Of a stretch of DNA of 64,000 bases, positions 1 through 11,046 are shown piece by piece. Below the pieces are notes generated by a model. The model did no database searches. It saw nothing but the letters and a program-made list of their open reading frames with translations, and was not told the DNA's origin. A program made the translations under genes and the position numbers. The DNA comes from Siphonodentalium dalli (Eukaryota > Mollusca > Scaphopoda > Gadilida > Siphonodentaliidae): the NCBI GenBank assembly GCA_032622095.1, contig CP136069.1, positions 12,756,450 through 12,820,449 on the forward strand, in the 5' to 3' direction. The number at the start of each line of letters is the position of its first letter. The first letter of the stretch is position 1.

Positions 1-917
1 GCAGGTTACTATCTTGTAGCTGCAGGTTACTATCTTGTAGCTGCAGGTTACCTATCTTGTAGCTGCAGGTTACTATCTTGTAGCTGCAGGTTACTATCTT
101 GTAGCTGCAGGTTACTATCTTGTAGCTGCAGGTTACTATCTTGTAGCTGCAGGTTACTATCTTGTAGCTGCAGGTTACTATCTTGTAGCTGCAGGTTACC
201 TATCTTGTAGCTGCAGGTTACTATCTTGTAGCTGCAGGTTACTATCTTGTAACTGCAGGTTACTATCTTGTAGCTGCATGTTACCTATCTTGTAGCTGCA
301 GGTTACTATCTTGTAGCTGCAGGTTACTATCTTGTAGCTGCAGGTTACTATCTTGTAGCTGCATGTTACCTATCTTGTAGCTGCAGGTTACTATCTTGTA
401 ACTGCAGGTTACTATCTTGTAGCTGCAGGTTACTATCTTGTAGCTGCAGGTTACTATCTTGTAGCTGCAGGTTACTATCTTGTAGCTGCATGTTACCTAT
501 CTTGTAGCTGCATGTTACCTATCTTGTAGCTGCATGTTACCTATCTTGTAGCTGCAGGTTACCTATCTTGTAGCTGCAGGTTACTATCTTGTAACTGCAG
601 GTTACTATCTTGTAGCTGCAGGTTACTATCTTGTAGCTGCAGGTTACTATCTTGTAACTGCAGGTTACTATCTTGTAGCTGCAGGTTACTATCTTGTAGC
701 TGCAGGTTACTATCTTGTAGCTGCATGTTACTATCTTGTAGCTGCAGGTTACCTATCTTGTAGCTGCATGTTACCTATCTTGTAGCTGCATGTTACCTAT
801 CTTGTAGCTGCAGGTTACCTATCTTGTAGCTGCATGTTACCTATCTTGTAGCTGCAGGTTACTATCTTGTAACTGCAGGTTACTATCTTGCACCTGCAAG
901 TTATTATATTGCACCTG
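1..917. repeat. 21/22-bp satellite array, left window edge
   Basis: About 43 head-to-tail copies of a unit beginning GCAGGTTACTATCTTGTAGC. Units are 21 bp, or 22 bp where TTACTATC reads TTACCTATC. GCATG for GCAGG and TAACTGCA for TAGCTGCA are recurrent variants. The last units (about 880-917) are diverged, which marks the array edge. It continues past the left window edge. Confidence 0.97.
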
Positions 918-1236
918 CAAGTTAAGTACAGACTTTGTGTATTTTGATGTGTACCCTCTACTATCGGGGTACTTGTGCTTTATGCCATTGGTTTTTTTAA
1001 ACTTTCTGAAACTTGAGCTTTTTCAACTATTGCTCAATAGCATTTGTGGCATCTTCATCTGGACTGGGTACTTTCGAGTCACCCACATTGCGCAACTACA
1101 ATAAATTTTTGTTTTTCATTATCGTCACTCTATATGACTGTTATGTCTTAGTAAATGTTGAGGTCTTATAAATATAACAATTGAATTGCCTTCAACATGA
1201 ATTCCTAATAATACTAAGTTGAATTCAAGCTATATA
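918..1236. other. Unassigned single-copy DNA
   Basis: Flank of the satellite. I see no coding region, splice-bounded exon or recognised repeat. Confidence 0.5.
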
Positions 1237-1450
1237 CAGTAATGCTCTAAGTAATCGACTTCATAACCACAGCAGAATTATGGGTAACTTTTCAGGATTT
1301 AGTCGGAAATATGGCTTGTTGCCATTCATCGGAAAGCTCTCCCCGAGAGCTTTCCGATGAATGGCAACAAGCCATATTTCCAACTAAATCCCGTAAAAGT
1401 TACCCATAATTCTGCTGTGGTTAAGAAGTCGATTACTTAGAGCATTACTG
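1237..1450. mobile_element. TA-A palindromic MITE, full length
   Basis: Near-perfect 214-bp palindrome flanked by TA (1235-1236, 1451-1452). It begins CAGTAATGCTCTAAG and its arms meet at CTCTCCCCGAGAG. TA target plus a CAGT start is characteristic of Tc1/mariner-type elements. No coding capacity. Confidence 0.9.
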
Positions 1451-1900
1451 TATGATATATTACATGTATATGACATAGTCTATTACATGTAACAGTATAC
1501 ACAATATACATACACTGTGTATCAGTTTTAGAGATTTCATGTGTAGTTCCTGCCCACATGAAAATATTTCTGCCATGATTTCTCTGCACCACATTCAACG
1601 GCTGGCAATGTCCATATTACCATACATGTAGATGTCTACAGTTTTTCTAGTATGTCTATCTAATTTGCAATGCGACTATGACTGCTTTATCTATTCCCCG
1701 TCTTTTCAGGTAAAGCACCTGATTTAATATTTGTCTCTTGTGAAGTCTATACTTCAGACCATTGCAACTAATGTTTGCATTGGAAATGTCATCTCATTCT
1801 CTTCTGGCTGTGGAAATACTAAATCTCATAAATGATTTAGTTTTGTGTTTGCATTTGATGTTAATCATTCAGCATTCAACATGAGATGTGTGACTAAGGC
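1451..1900. other. Unassigned DNA between elements
   Basis: AT-rich sequence with no supported exon or recognised repeat. Confidence 0.45.
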
Positions 1901-1904
1901 TTAA

Positions 1905-2135
1905 CCCTTTGAGTGCCAGGTCCGATTTTTGTATTAACCCATATACCCTGTGCCAATGCATTCTCTTATATATGCGAGTCGACCATAGGTCGCCTCGCAT
2001 ATATAAGAGAATGCATTGGCTTAACAATTATTATTATTTTTTTTTTTACAATTTTAATAATTTATTCTTATATTCTTTAACAGACTTATTTTGTAGGTTT
2101 AGGGCTTATGAGATCGGTCCCTGGTACTCAAAGGG
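1905..2135 (+). mobile_element. TTAA-C MITE, short form
   Basis: Flanked by TTAA (1901-1904, 2136-2139). Ends are CCCTTTGAGTGCCAGG and CCTGGTACTCAAAGGG. It contains one h1 hairpin (about 1951-2020) and an AT-rich spacer. TTAA target and a CCCTTT start are piggyBac-like. A 76-aa reading frame across it is a by-product of the repeat. Confidence 0.88.
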
Positions 2136-2236
2136 TTAAAAATCCAATAGTTAGCAAATTTAATCCGCAAAATTTGCCTGGCATGGGTTTTATCTACATG
2201 ATGTGATTTTACCTATAGTAAACACTCACTGATGAT

Positions 2237-2330
2237 CAAGCCTTGAAATAGGGTGTCTGTCATTTGCAGAATGAGGTCCCCAGAGGGTGAATTTAATCAC
2301 CAAATTCACCTTCTGGGAACCTCATTCTGC
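2237..2330. mobile_element. hAT-B MITE, 3'-truncated
   Basis: Begins CAAGCCTTGAAATAGGG and contains one hairpin with arms GAATGAGGTCCCCAGAGGGT and the complement. The right terminal CAAGGCTTG is missing. Confidence 0.75.
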
Positions 2331-2759
2331 TGAGGTCCTCTTACTTTCCAATTACCTTTGTTAATTGTGGATCAAGCTTTTCTTCAAAGTCTTAACAAAA
2401 GGTTTGATTTCAGGCTAAATTATTCTGTATAATTATGGAGATAATTTCATCATCACTGAATATAGATGATAATATCGAGTGTACATGTACATCACTACGT
2501 GTATATGTGTTATCGATCAGAACGTCTTCATACTTGGTGATTATGCATCTGATGTCATACAGGTGTATCGTAGTATGATGACGAATCGCTGTGTGGTTAT
2601 TGAACATTAAATGAATACATTTCAAGGAATTCGTCATTCTCCTGAACTGTTTCTGTTTTCCGGTACATTACGATGCATGACCCATTGTCCGGTGTCAACC
2701 ATGGCAGTAATGTGGTTTCAGGCCGTGCTTGCTAAACTCTGGAACAGATGTTTCTAAGT
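2331..2759. other. Unassigned DNA
   Basis: No convincing exon or repeat. A 75-aa frame on the minus strand (2410-2637) has no recognisable domain and no splice context. Confidence 0.45.
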
Positions 2760-2763
2760 TTAA

Positions 2764-2875
2764 CCCTTTCATTGCCAAGTCCGATTTTTGTATCAACCCA
2801 TATTTCCTTGATCATTTTTCAAATTTATTGATTATAATAATGTGATACATTGATGGAAAGAGCTCTAAGAAAGGT
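2764..2875 (+). mobile_element. TTAA-K element, one arm only
   Basis: TTAA then CCCTTTCATTGCCAAGTCCG, an end closely similar to TTAA-C, followed by a different inner arm (ATTGATTATAATAATGTG to GAAAGAGCTCT). The full palindromic form is at 30209-30386. The right arm is absent, and a TTAA-D element begins at the next TTAA. Confidence 0.7.
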
Positions 2876-2879
2876 TTAA

Positions 2880-3307
2880 CCCTTTACCCAACAAACCGGC
2901 CCTGTGCCAATGCATTCTCTTATATATGCGAGTCGACCATAGGTCGCCTCGCATATATAAGAGAATGCATTGGCTTAACATATTAAAAATGATAAAATTG
3001 TCAAAGAATGTAGAAAAATATTATAAAAATTGTTAAAAAATGTAAGAAAAAATTATAAATTGTTAAAGAATGTAAGAAAAAATGGTAAAAAGTGTTAAAA
3101 ATGCATTCTCTTATATATATACAAGGGGACATATGGTCGACTCGCATATATAAGAGAATGCATTGGCACAGGGCATAACTGTAACCATCACAATGTGGTC
3201 AATGAACCGGTTCCAATGATATCCATATTTGTATGGTGTTATTGAGACAGACCGAAGATATTTTAGGCTTTATTTGGGCGTTTTTGGCCGGTTTGTTGGG
3301 TAAAGGG
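2880..3307 (-). mobile_element. TTAA-D element, complete
   Basis: TTAA on both sides (2876-2879, 3308-3311). Ends are CCCTTTACCCAACAAACC and GGTTTGTTGGGTAAAGGG. It carries two h1 hairpins in opposite orientation separated by an AT-rich spacer with repeated TGTAAGAAAAAAT-type units. Non-coding. Confidence 0.88.
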
Positions 3308-3857
3308 TTAAGGCACACAGTGTGCCGTGATTTCATGTGTGATTCATGTTAAATGTGCCTATTGGCGTTTTTTTTGCAACAGACTGGTTCGTCTTCTTCT
3401 AGGACCTTTGGGCTTTGGTCATCTTCCAGGACATTGGTGCGGTTTTATAACAAACAAATTCTCAATTATAATGTATTTGCACAAAATGTATTTCAAAATA
3501 TATCATGAACTTTGGTCTGATTGAATTTTGGTTGCAAAATTTGTCGTATTTGCTTTAAAGTCTCATTTGATGACGAAGTGACGTCATATGGCGTAATAGA
3601 ATTAAAAAATTAAACAAGCCTTTCTTTGCGAAAGGCGAAGTTTGATTGTGATTCTATAAACTATATAGAGTCATGGAGGGATCAAATGCCTCCCTCCCTC
3701 CCCGCCTTCATTGGACGACCTAAAAATATCTGTTTTTCTTCTTGGTAGTGTAGATAAACACTCCAAATATATTTTTTGCTTTGAAGTGTGATTGGCGCAT
3801 GCGCATGGTGATATCTCATTTGATCCCTCCGTGACTCTATGTTCCACACTATTACAG
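3308..3857. other. Upstream intron or flank of TBC gene
   Basis: No exon supported. It ends in a plausible splice acceptor (TTCCACACTATTACAG, ending 3857). I could not recognise the preceding exon, which should carry the TBC RxxxW motif. Confidence 0.5.
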
Positions 3858-3947
3858 CTTGCCGCTCACTATCGGAAGCAGATCTCGCTGGATCTGATGA
3901 GAACGTTGCCCAATAATGTGAAGTTTGCTACTGCCGGGACCAAAGGA
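3858..3947 (+). CDS. TBC Rab-GAP domain, exon with arginine finger
   Basis: Internal exon of 30 codons bounded by an acceptor (ATTACAG, 3851-3857) and a donor (GTAAGT, 3948-3953). The translation contains KQISLDLMRTLPNN, which matches TBC motif B (IxxDxxR), whose arginine is the catalytic finger that stimulates GTP hydrolysis by Rab GTPases. It ends in phase 0 and joins the exon at 5630 as ...TKG|IMDL, as expected for the family. TBC proteins act on membrane-bound Rabs to switch off vesicle-traffic steps. The earlier part of the domain is not in view. The specific family member is uncertain, so no gene symbol is given. Confidence 0.9.
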
Positions 3948-4034
3948 GTAAGTACTCAGTTAACTCTCACAGTTATAAACACCAATTCACATGATATAAA
4001 TGGGGGTCAATTCAACCCTGGGAATAAAGACACA

Positions 4035-4156
4035 ATGAGGCCTAAGCAAAATGAGGTCCCCAGAGGGTGAATTTTGTGATGCTAGCTGATATGTGGAATA
4101 GCGTCACTAAATTCACACTCATTCTGCAAATGACAGGTACACTAATCTCAGTCTTG
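4035..4156. mobile_element. hAT-B MITE fragment in TBC intron
   Basis: Single diverged hairpin with the GAGGTCCCCAGAGGGTGAAT arm, ending CTAATCTCAGTCTTG. It lies in the intron between the first two visible TBC exons. Confidence 0.7.
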
Positions 4157-4391
4157 ACAGGGACAATCAAAGGGGAATAATCTACATTTCTATCATTGAG
4201 CTTCTAAAATGGCTCATGCACTCACACACAGAAGATATAAATGAGAAATAAAGAACATGGGAGATATATAATTAGAAATCTCGTTACTGATGGTTCCCAG
4301 CCAGTCAAAATATAAGATTTGGCGACAATCTAAAAAGTTGGGAGCTATGAATATATCTCACAGAAATTTATGTATGATTACTGTCTTTATA

Positions 4392-4575
4392 CAGTAATGC
4401 CATAAATAATCAACTCCTTAACCACAGCAGAATTATGGATAATTTTCCAGGATTTAGTCGGAAATATCGCTTGTTGCCATTCATCGGAAAGCTTTCAGCC
4501 ATATTTCCGACTAATCCTGCAAAATTACCCATAATTCTGCTGTGGTTAAGGAGTCGATTATTTAGGGCATTACTG
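4392..4575. mobile_element. TA-A MITE with shortened centre
   Basis: 184-bp palindrome flanked by TA (4390-4391, 4576-4577). The right inner arm is deleted so the centre reads GGAAAGCTTTCAGCC. It lies in the TBC intron. Confidence 0.85.
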
Positions 4576-4643
4576 TATCTCCCTTATAATTCTCATTATA
4601 ATATGTAATCATCTGCCCGATTACTTTCATAATACATTTAAGT

Positions 4644-4806
4644 GAAGCCCGCTTCATTTCACACACTGGCGAGGCAGTTACGGGCTTCATTTCACACGCC
4701 GGCAAGGCTTCATTTCACACACTGGCGAGGCAGTTACAGGCTTCATTTCACACACTGGCGAGGCAGTTACGGGCTTCATTTCACACACTGGCGAGGCAGT
4801 TACTTA
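4644..4806. repeat. 33-bp minisatellite
   Basis: About five copies of a unit containing CTTCATTTCACACACTGGC and GAGGCAGTTAC. One copy (about 4696-4708) is diverged and shortened. The unit length is divisible by three, giving a spurious 63-aa repetitive reading frame. Confidence 0.88.
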
Positions 4807-5210
4807 TTGTTTCATGTAGCCTGCGCAAGATGAAACATTAACCCTAATTAAGAGATCCAATCATTGAGCATTGTGTTTACAAACAATTGTAAAAGGGATC
4901 AGGTGATGTAGTATATAAATGTTGTTTTCGATAATGATTGATATTTTACATAAAATTATTATGTTTCATTTCGTCTTCCGTGTTTTCCACCCCCACCCAT
5001 TATGCGACATGCCGAAAACAGACTTAATACCTGATCATTTTTGTCCATCTCGTATATTGATATTTGCGCTACCAGCTTGGAGTTCCTTATTTCATTGGAT
5101 GTTCATTTCGTCGTTGGGCCTAACCACAAAATCAACAAATAATAGACCCCACAAATTAAAACTAGAATGTCGACATAAAAAAATATGACCATGTGAACAT
5201 ACGTATGAAG

Positions 5211-5589
5211 CAGTCCTGAGAATAGTGTGCCAGACATTTGCAGAATGAGGTCCCTGGAGGGTGAATTTAGTGATGCTACCCTAAGTGTGCCAGCATCACC
5301 AAATTCACCCTCTGGGGACCTCATTCTGTTTAGGCCTCATCTTTGGAAAGTATCTTGATTATAAAATTAGTTTTTTTAGAAACTTCTTTGCAAAAAATCT
5401 TTTTTAGTTTGGTTTCTCTATATCTCCAAATAGGCACTCGACACATTGCATAATCGAGGTTCCCAATGGGTGTACATCACAATATTCACCATCTGGGAAC
5501 TTAAATCTGAGTCTATGTCTCCCATAGCAGATGAGGCCATGCAGAATGAGGTCCCCGGAGGATGAGTTTGGTGATGCTAGCCTGCTTGT
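5211..5589. mobile_element. hAT-B long form, in TBC intron
   Basis: Three hairpin segments in series (about 5237-5331, 5455-5510 and the start of a third at 5540). The middle hairpin (GGTTCCCAATGGGTG...) is a diverged relative of the outer type. The right end is lost just before the acceptor of the next TBC exon. Confidence 0.72.
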
Positions 5590-5629
5590 CAGTATGTTCC
5601 TGATGTTAATTAATATATATTTATTATAG

Positions 5630-5754
5630 ATTATGGACCTACAGGACGTGTTGTTGGCGTTCTGTCTCCACAGTCCGAGTATAGGATACTGTCAGGGTAT
5701 GAACTTCCTCGTCGGTATGTTCCTGCTCTTCATGGATGCTACGGATTGTTTCTG
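5630..5754 (+). CDS. TBC Rab-GAP domain, exon with glutamine finger
   Basis: Exon of 125 nt between an acceptor (TTATTATAG, ending 5629) and a donor (GTGAGT at 5755). The translation includes IGYCQGMNFLVG, matching TBC motif C (YxQ), whose glutamine is the second catalytic finger. It starts in phase 0, continuing from the exon at 3858, and ends with a split TG|G tryptophan codon completed by the next exon (DCFW|ALVAI), a junction that reproduces the normal TBC sequence. Phase agreement on both sides and intact motifs argue for a functional gene. Confidence 0.93.
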
Positions 5755-6209
5755 GTGAGTCATAACATTGTTCTATCAAATTGCGTATTTTGCAGAACAT
5801 AAAGCCTGACATTAGAGCTATTTAAAACCAAATATAACTTTGTAAAACAAGTCAAATTTCCACTGGTAAACCACAGGCAAGTTTGGTAAAATTTGGAAGG
5901 TGACTTCGTTTTCGCCTTGGGCATCTGAGGGTGAAGTTGCCAGTTCGAAGGCGAGAACTTCGCTCCAGTCGCCTCTAATCTTGGGGCCTGACGGTGTTGA
6001 GTGTTTTGCTTATCGCTCACCATTTACATGCTGTATATAAACAAACGCACGGCTCTGCTCGGCTCACACAAAGTGTGTTTTGTGGATAATATCCCATGCA
6101 TACTATTATTATACTGTTAGTATATTCTTCAGGAAATTTTCATGACTTGGTAACATTTATTTCATAATTTATAACCTATAACGATGGCCGTTGATGGTTT
6201 AATTCACAG

Positions 6210-6420
6210 GGCACTGGTTGCTATAACTGAGCGATACTTCAGCAAGAACTATTTCGACCACAATCTGATTGGTGCACAGGCTGATCAGATGGTTCTCCAT
6301 GAGTTACTGAAACTAACGCTGCCCAAACTCGCCAGTCAGTTCGACTTGATGGACATTGAATTATCTACAATATCACTAAACTGGTTCCTAGCTGTTTTCT
6401 TTGACTCAGTTCCGTTTCAG
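6210..6420 (+). CDS. TBC Rab-GAP domain, third visible exon
   Basis: Exon of 211 nt after acceptor AATTCACAG (ending 6209), followed by donor GTTAGT at 6421. It encodes ALVAITERYFSKNYF...AQADQMVLHELL...STISLNWFLAVFFDSVPFQ, the helical middle-to-late part of a TBC domain; ISLNWFL is a strongly conserved family segment. It closes in phase 0. The next exon should begin with the segment that contains the R(I/V)WD motif, but none was recognised downstream. Resemblance is to TBC1D2-like and TBC1D8/9-like proteins, which I cannot separate by eye. Confidence 0.92.
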
Positions 6421-7741
6421 GTTAGTAATTAACCTTAAAATATAATCCCCCCCCCAGCAATGAGTTGTGTGGTGGGGGTATACTGGAATCATCTTGTCCG
6501 TCTGTCCAAGTGTCCATCTGTCGAGCTGTCCATTGGGGCATCTGGGACATCCGTCTGTCTGTGGACACAATTTTGTCTGAGCTTTTGTTCCTACATTTTT
6601 CTGTCAATTTTTTTAAAACTTGGCACAGATATTTAGTACCAAGTGAACCTATCCACCTGCGATTATGAGGTCCTGACTTTTTATTGTAGAGTTATCCCCA
6701 TTTTTAACTTGGAATTCTCCAGATTTGAGTTTTTTTTGTCGGGACGTTTTCTCAGAGTTTTCTTGATCAATTTGAATCAAATTTGCTACAAGGGTCAATC
6801 ATCATGCAAGTCATTGCACCTGCAATTTGGACTTCAATCGGACTTATATTGGTCGAATATTATTAAATAATTTTTGACTTTCAATATAAGCTCGCACAGG
6901 TGACCAGCTGTAGGTAAGTAGTTTGCAATGGCTCCTTCATTGGAGTAACATGTTGAATATGGTGATATATCTTAGTCCCACCTGGGACAGGCCCATCTCT
7001 AGTCTTCATTTGTTTTAGGTTGATGATTCTACTTTTAGCTCAGCTCACATGATTAAAAGTCTCGAGTGAATTATAGCTGGAGGGGAGGGTAGGTCTACTG
7101 GATTTACTATGTCAGTCTATCAGACAATCTATTTGTCCATTTGACCCGCCCGGCATATACCTTATTTATACCATAATTGCCTATGATGACACCAAACCTG
7201 TTAAGTTTTGAAAATATCAATCCAGGAGATTTTTGCGGGAGATATGCCCAAATATGTTCATGTTCCAAAAATATTTTTTATGATGAATGAATGTCCTGTT
7301 GATAATTGTAATAGAGCTGTTGTGAGTGTGAGCTACCACCATTTATTGAAGAGAAAGAAGCAGACACTTTGTATGAACTAAGTAAAAATACTCAGAATTC
7401 CACCGGATACAAGCGGATATGCGCGAAACTGAAAGAACAAAATCGGAATAAACTACAAAATGGACTTGTCTTACTGTTTAATCCCCAAAAGAAATGCACA
7501 GATTCCACCATTTATTAACAAATTTTAAGAAGCAGAAACTTCGTTTAAAATAAGTAAAAACGAACCCGAGTTACACAGGTTACAATCGGACATGTACGCG
7601 TGAAACCCGAACCCGAGTTACACAGGTTACAATCGGACATGTATGCATGAAACCCGAAAGTACAAAATGACCCGTCTTACAGTTTTACCAGCAAAGGAAA
7701 TGGACACATTCCGTTCGCAATGCATACCACTATCAGTGAAC
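6421..7741. other. TBC intron or downstream DNA with old repeat traces
   Basis: Contains a stretch of the GTCCGTCTGTCC...GAACCAAATTTGG style of interspersed repeat (about 6480-6860 and 7100-7300) and a 47-bp tandem pair (about 7561-7654, unit with CGAACCCGAGTTACACAGG). No TBC continuation exon was recognised. Confidence 0.5.
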
Positions 7742-7745
7742 TTAA

Positions 7746-7980
7746 CCCTTTGAGTGCCAGGTCCGATTTTTGTATCAACCCATATACCCTGTGCCAATGC
7801 ATTCTCTTATATATGCTAGTCGACCATAGGTCGCCTCGCATATATAAGAGAATGCATTGGCTTAACAATTGTTTTTTTTTTTTACAATCTTTTACAATTT
7901 TAATATATTTTATTATATTCTTTAACAGACTTATTGTGTAGGTTTAGGGCCGATGAGATCGGCCCCTGGCACTCAAAGGG
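7746..7980 (+). mobile_element. TTAA-C MITE, short form
   Basis: TTAA at 7742-7745 and 7981-7984. Ends CCCTTTGAGTGCC and GGCACTCAAAGGG. One h1 hairpin with a variant base (GCTAGTCGACC). Confidence 0.88.
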
Positions 7981-8142
7981 TTAAATCATAAAGTATCCAT
8001 TACTAAGAAATGTTCGTCAATGGGGCACTTAGGAATATCAAGTGACTGATGGCTTAGAAACAGTCTGACGTCATGCACACTATGCGTAATGCTCATTCCT
8101 TATAGCATCATGTTTGTGTCTCTCGGTGAAGATACATATTAA

Positions 8143-8524
8143 CCCTTTACCCAACAAACTGGCCAAAACCGGCCAAATAAAGCTTCAACAGCCTAAAATA
8201 TCTTCGGTCTGTCTCAATAACACCATACAAATATGGATATCATTGGAACCGGCTCCTTGACCACATTGTGATAGTTACAGTTATGCCCTGTGCCAATGCA
8301 TTCTCTTATATATGCGAGGTCGCCTCGCATATATAAGAGAATGCATTGGCCTAAAAAAAATCTTTTTTTAACACTTTTTACCATTTTTTCTTACATTCTT
8401 TAACAATTTTATAATTTTTAATGTGTTAAGCCAATGCATTCTCTTATATATGCGAGGCGACCTATGGTCGACTCGCATATATAAGAGAATGCATTGGCAC
8501 AGGGCCGTTCTGTTGGGTAAAGGG
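8143..8524 (+). mobile_element. TTAA-D element, complete
   Basis: TTAA at 8139-8142 and 8525-8528. The left h1 hairpin has lost its tip (GCGAGGTCGCCTCGC); the right h1 is intact. Confidence 0.88.
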
Positions 8525-8809
8525 TTAAAAGTAGTAGAAATAGGGGAAATTAATAATTGTGGTCTAAATAAAATACAGCCATAGTAGCTGAGAGTACAAC
8601 ATTTCTAAACACTCGCCAGGGTCACGGTTGATTCACTTAATGGACAGCAGAATTCTGTAACTGTTCTGTCTTGGTGAATATCAACCAAAACTGCACGGTT
8701 TTAGTGGAACAGTCACGTGTTCGCTGTCCAAAAATAGCATCAGCTGCATCGACGAAATTCACTTCCTGGTTTTATAAGTTGATTTTGCCAAATTAAAACA
8801 ATGCAAACA

Positions 8810-8890
8810 AATTAATTACACATTGGATGTGTTATATCATTAGCGATATAAATTAATTACACATTGGATGTGTTATATCATTAGCGATAT
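8810..8890. repeat. 41-bp tandem duplication
   Basis: Two identical copies of a unit beginning AATTAATTACACATTGGATG (8810-8850, 8851-8890), just left of a TTAA-C element. Confidence 0.85.
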
Positions 8891-8924
8891 TGATTATGAA
8901 CACACATAAATAATGTTTGTTTAA

Positions 8925-9392
8925 CCCTTTCGGTGCCAAGTCCGTTTTTTGCATCGACCCATATACCCTGTGCCAATGCATTCTCTTATATATGCGAGTC
9001 GACCATAGGTCGCCTCGCATATATAAGAGAATGCATTGGCCTAACAAATTTTCATCATATGTTATTATTTTTTACAATATTAATAATTTTTTCTTATATT
9101 CGACTCTCTTTCATTGCCAGACTTATTTTGTAGGTTTAGTGCCAGGGAATCTTACGTTTTTCATGGGCATCAAAATTATTACTATGAATACTTGGTGATA
9201 GTTTTGAGTTATAACATGCCCCTAAGGTTTTAACCAGTTTGTTTTTAAATTCGCTATAGCATGCTTAAGCATACCCAAAAATTCAACCCAAAAAATCTAT
9301 AAAAAAAAAAAAAAAAAAAAATTAATTTTTTAGGGCCGATTTTACAGACCATAAATTAGGGCTGATGAGATTGGCCCCTGGCAGTGAAAGGG
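8925..9392 (+). mobile_element. TTAA-C element, long form
   Basis: TTAA at 8921-8924 and 9393-9396. Besides one h1 hairpin it contains the extra segment found in long copies: a GCCAGGGAATCTTACG block, the short palindrome GCATGCTTAAGCATAC, an A-run and a GGGCCGATTTTACAGACC block. Confidence 0.87.
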
Positions 9393-9825
9393 TTAATCAC
9401 TTCCAACAATGGCCACATAATTAGGGTGAATTTTCTCTGGGCGTAATTTCTGTGACTAATTTTCTATTTTTAGATACATTCCTTTATATTTTATATATAT
9501 TCTCTTCAAACTCATTATATTGATGGTGGGAATTTAGTTTTAGTTGCCCGAAACCATTCTTATAACTTTATTTACAAATTAGTTGGTTACAGGATGTTAA
9601 ACATTGTTCATATCATAATAACTATTCCCATCTGGTTATTCATGTATGAATTTAATGTGCGTCGCCATTTTGGAATTCAGCCGATGACGTCACGTCACAG
9701 CTCTGCACAACTCTGGACCACCTCCGAAGGTGGTGCAGGATTGTGCCGACTGGAACATGTCCATCACATGTTCCGCCATGGTTGATTGAGAAATTAAGGT
9801 GTCCATTACAGAATTGTGCTGTCTG
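9393..9825. other. Unassigned DNA
   Basis: A short frame at 9594-9785 has no recognisable domain. A local hairpin, GACCACCTCCGAAGGTGGTG, is visible near 9717. Nothing else assigned. Confidence 0.4.
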
Positions 9826-9881
9826 CAAGCCTTGAAATAGGGTGTCTGTCATTTGCAGAATGAGGTCCCCAGAGGGTGAAA
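9826..9881 (+). mobile_element. hAT-B terminal fragment
   Basis: Left terminus only: CAAGCCTTGAAATAGGG through the first arm to AGAGGGTGAAA. Confidence 0.7.
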
Positions 9882-10670
9882 TTTGATTTGTACATAATAT
9901 CTAAATAATTTAAACTGGTGAATGAATGGGGGAATGGATTTTTGTGAGCGGGAAATTTATTTAACTGGCTGCTGTAGTTCTGGGTTTTTCCAGATAAAAT
10001 TTGGCTGTGAGATAGCCCTGTCGTAGACTTGGGGATTTATTTTTAAAAGTAAACACATGACCTATGATTTTTCTTGCATTTTCGTGATCAACTGGTGTCA
10101 ATCTAGCTGGGTAAACATCACTGGTATGGCCTGCAGGCTTTAATTCAGTGAGTTTGGCCGAAACGTTAACACTGTCGGTTATGGGAAACCATTTAGTTCA
10201 GTGATTCCATGAACGCCTACCTAATCACTATATTTGAGGCTTGGAGCAGTGGAGTTACTCCTCTTATGCCGTGCTTGCTTAACTTTTGTGCCCATTTCTG
10301 ATGAATAAATGAGTCAAATGCACAATCTCTACATCTACATATCAGGGACTAGCATAGAAGACGACTTGTGAGACATCTTCTCTCTAAAACGTGACTCTTT
10401 TCCATATTTTGGTCTCATGGAGAACTGACTTTTCTCTCAAATACCAGTAGGCCTATGTCCCAACATCAAATTTAAAGTATATTTGCTAATTATAATGGTG
10501 TTGTTACTCAATATAATGGTTTTATATATACTTATTGGATCATAGAAGGGTGATGTTGGCATATAAATTGAACTTCAGCCGTTGTTACTTCTCCCTGATA
10601 ATTGACCACTTCTCTCTAATAACCAAACAAGGAGAAGTGACTTCTTTATGCTTCTCATTCATGCAGTTGC
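9882..10670. other. Unassigned DNA
   Basis: No supported exon or recognised repeat in about 790 bp. Confidence 0.4.
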
Positions 10671-10674
10671 TTAA

Positions 10675-11042
10675 CCCTTTACCCAACAGAAGGGCCCTGT
10701 GCCAATGCATTCTCTTATATATGCGAGTCGACCATAGGTAAGAGAATGCATTGGCTTAACACATTAAAAATTATAAAATTGTTAAAGAATGTAAGAAAAA
10801 ATGGTAAAAAGTGTTAAAAAAAGATTTTTTTTAGGCCAATGCCTTCTCTTATATATGCGAGGCGACCTATGGTCGACTCGCATATATAAGAGAATGCATT
10901 GGCACAGGGCATAACTGTAACTATCACAATGTGGTCAAGGAGCCGGTTCCAATGATATCCATATTTGTATGGTTCTATTGAGACAGACCGAAGATATTTT
11001 AGGCTGTTGAAGCTTGTTTTGGCCGGTTTGTTGGGTAAAGGG
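10675..11042 (-). mobile_element. TTAA-D element, first of a three-element chain
   Basis: TTAA at 10671-10674 and 11043-11046. Its first h1 hairpin lacks most of the right arm (CCATAGGTAAGAGAATG). The right-hand TTAA is directly followed by TTAA-J. Confidence 0.88.
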
Positions 11043-11046
11043 TTAA

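Noticed and set aside
1-917. CRISPR-like regular array
   Set aside because: Units are contiguous 21-22-bp repeats with no spacers, and the genome is eukaryotic.
6520-6560. WGIWDIRL as the missing TBC RVWD segment
   Set aside because: It lies within GTCCGTCTGTCC repeat DNA directly behind the donor, has no acceptor and the neighbouring residues do not fit the TBC family.
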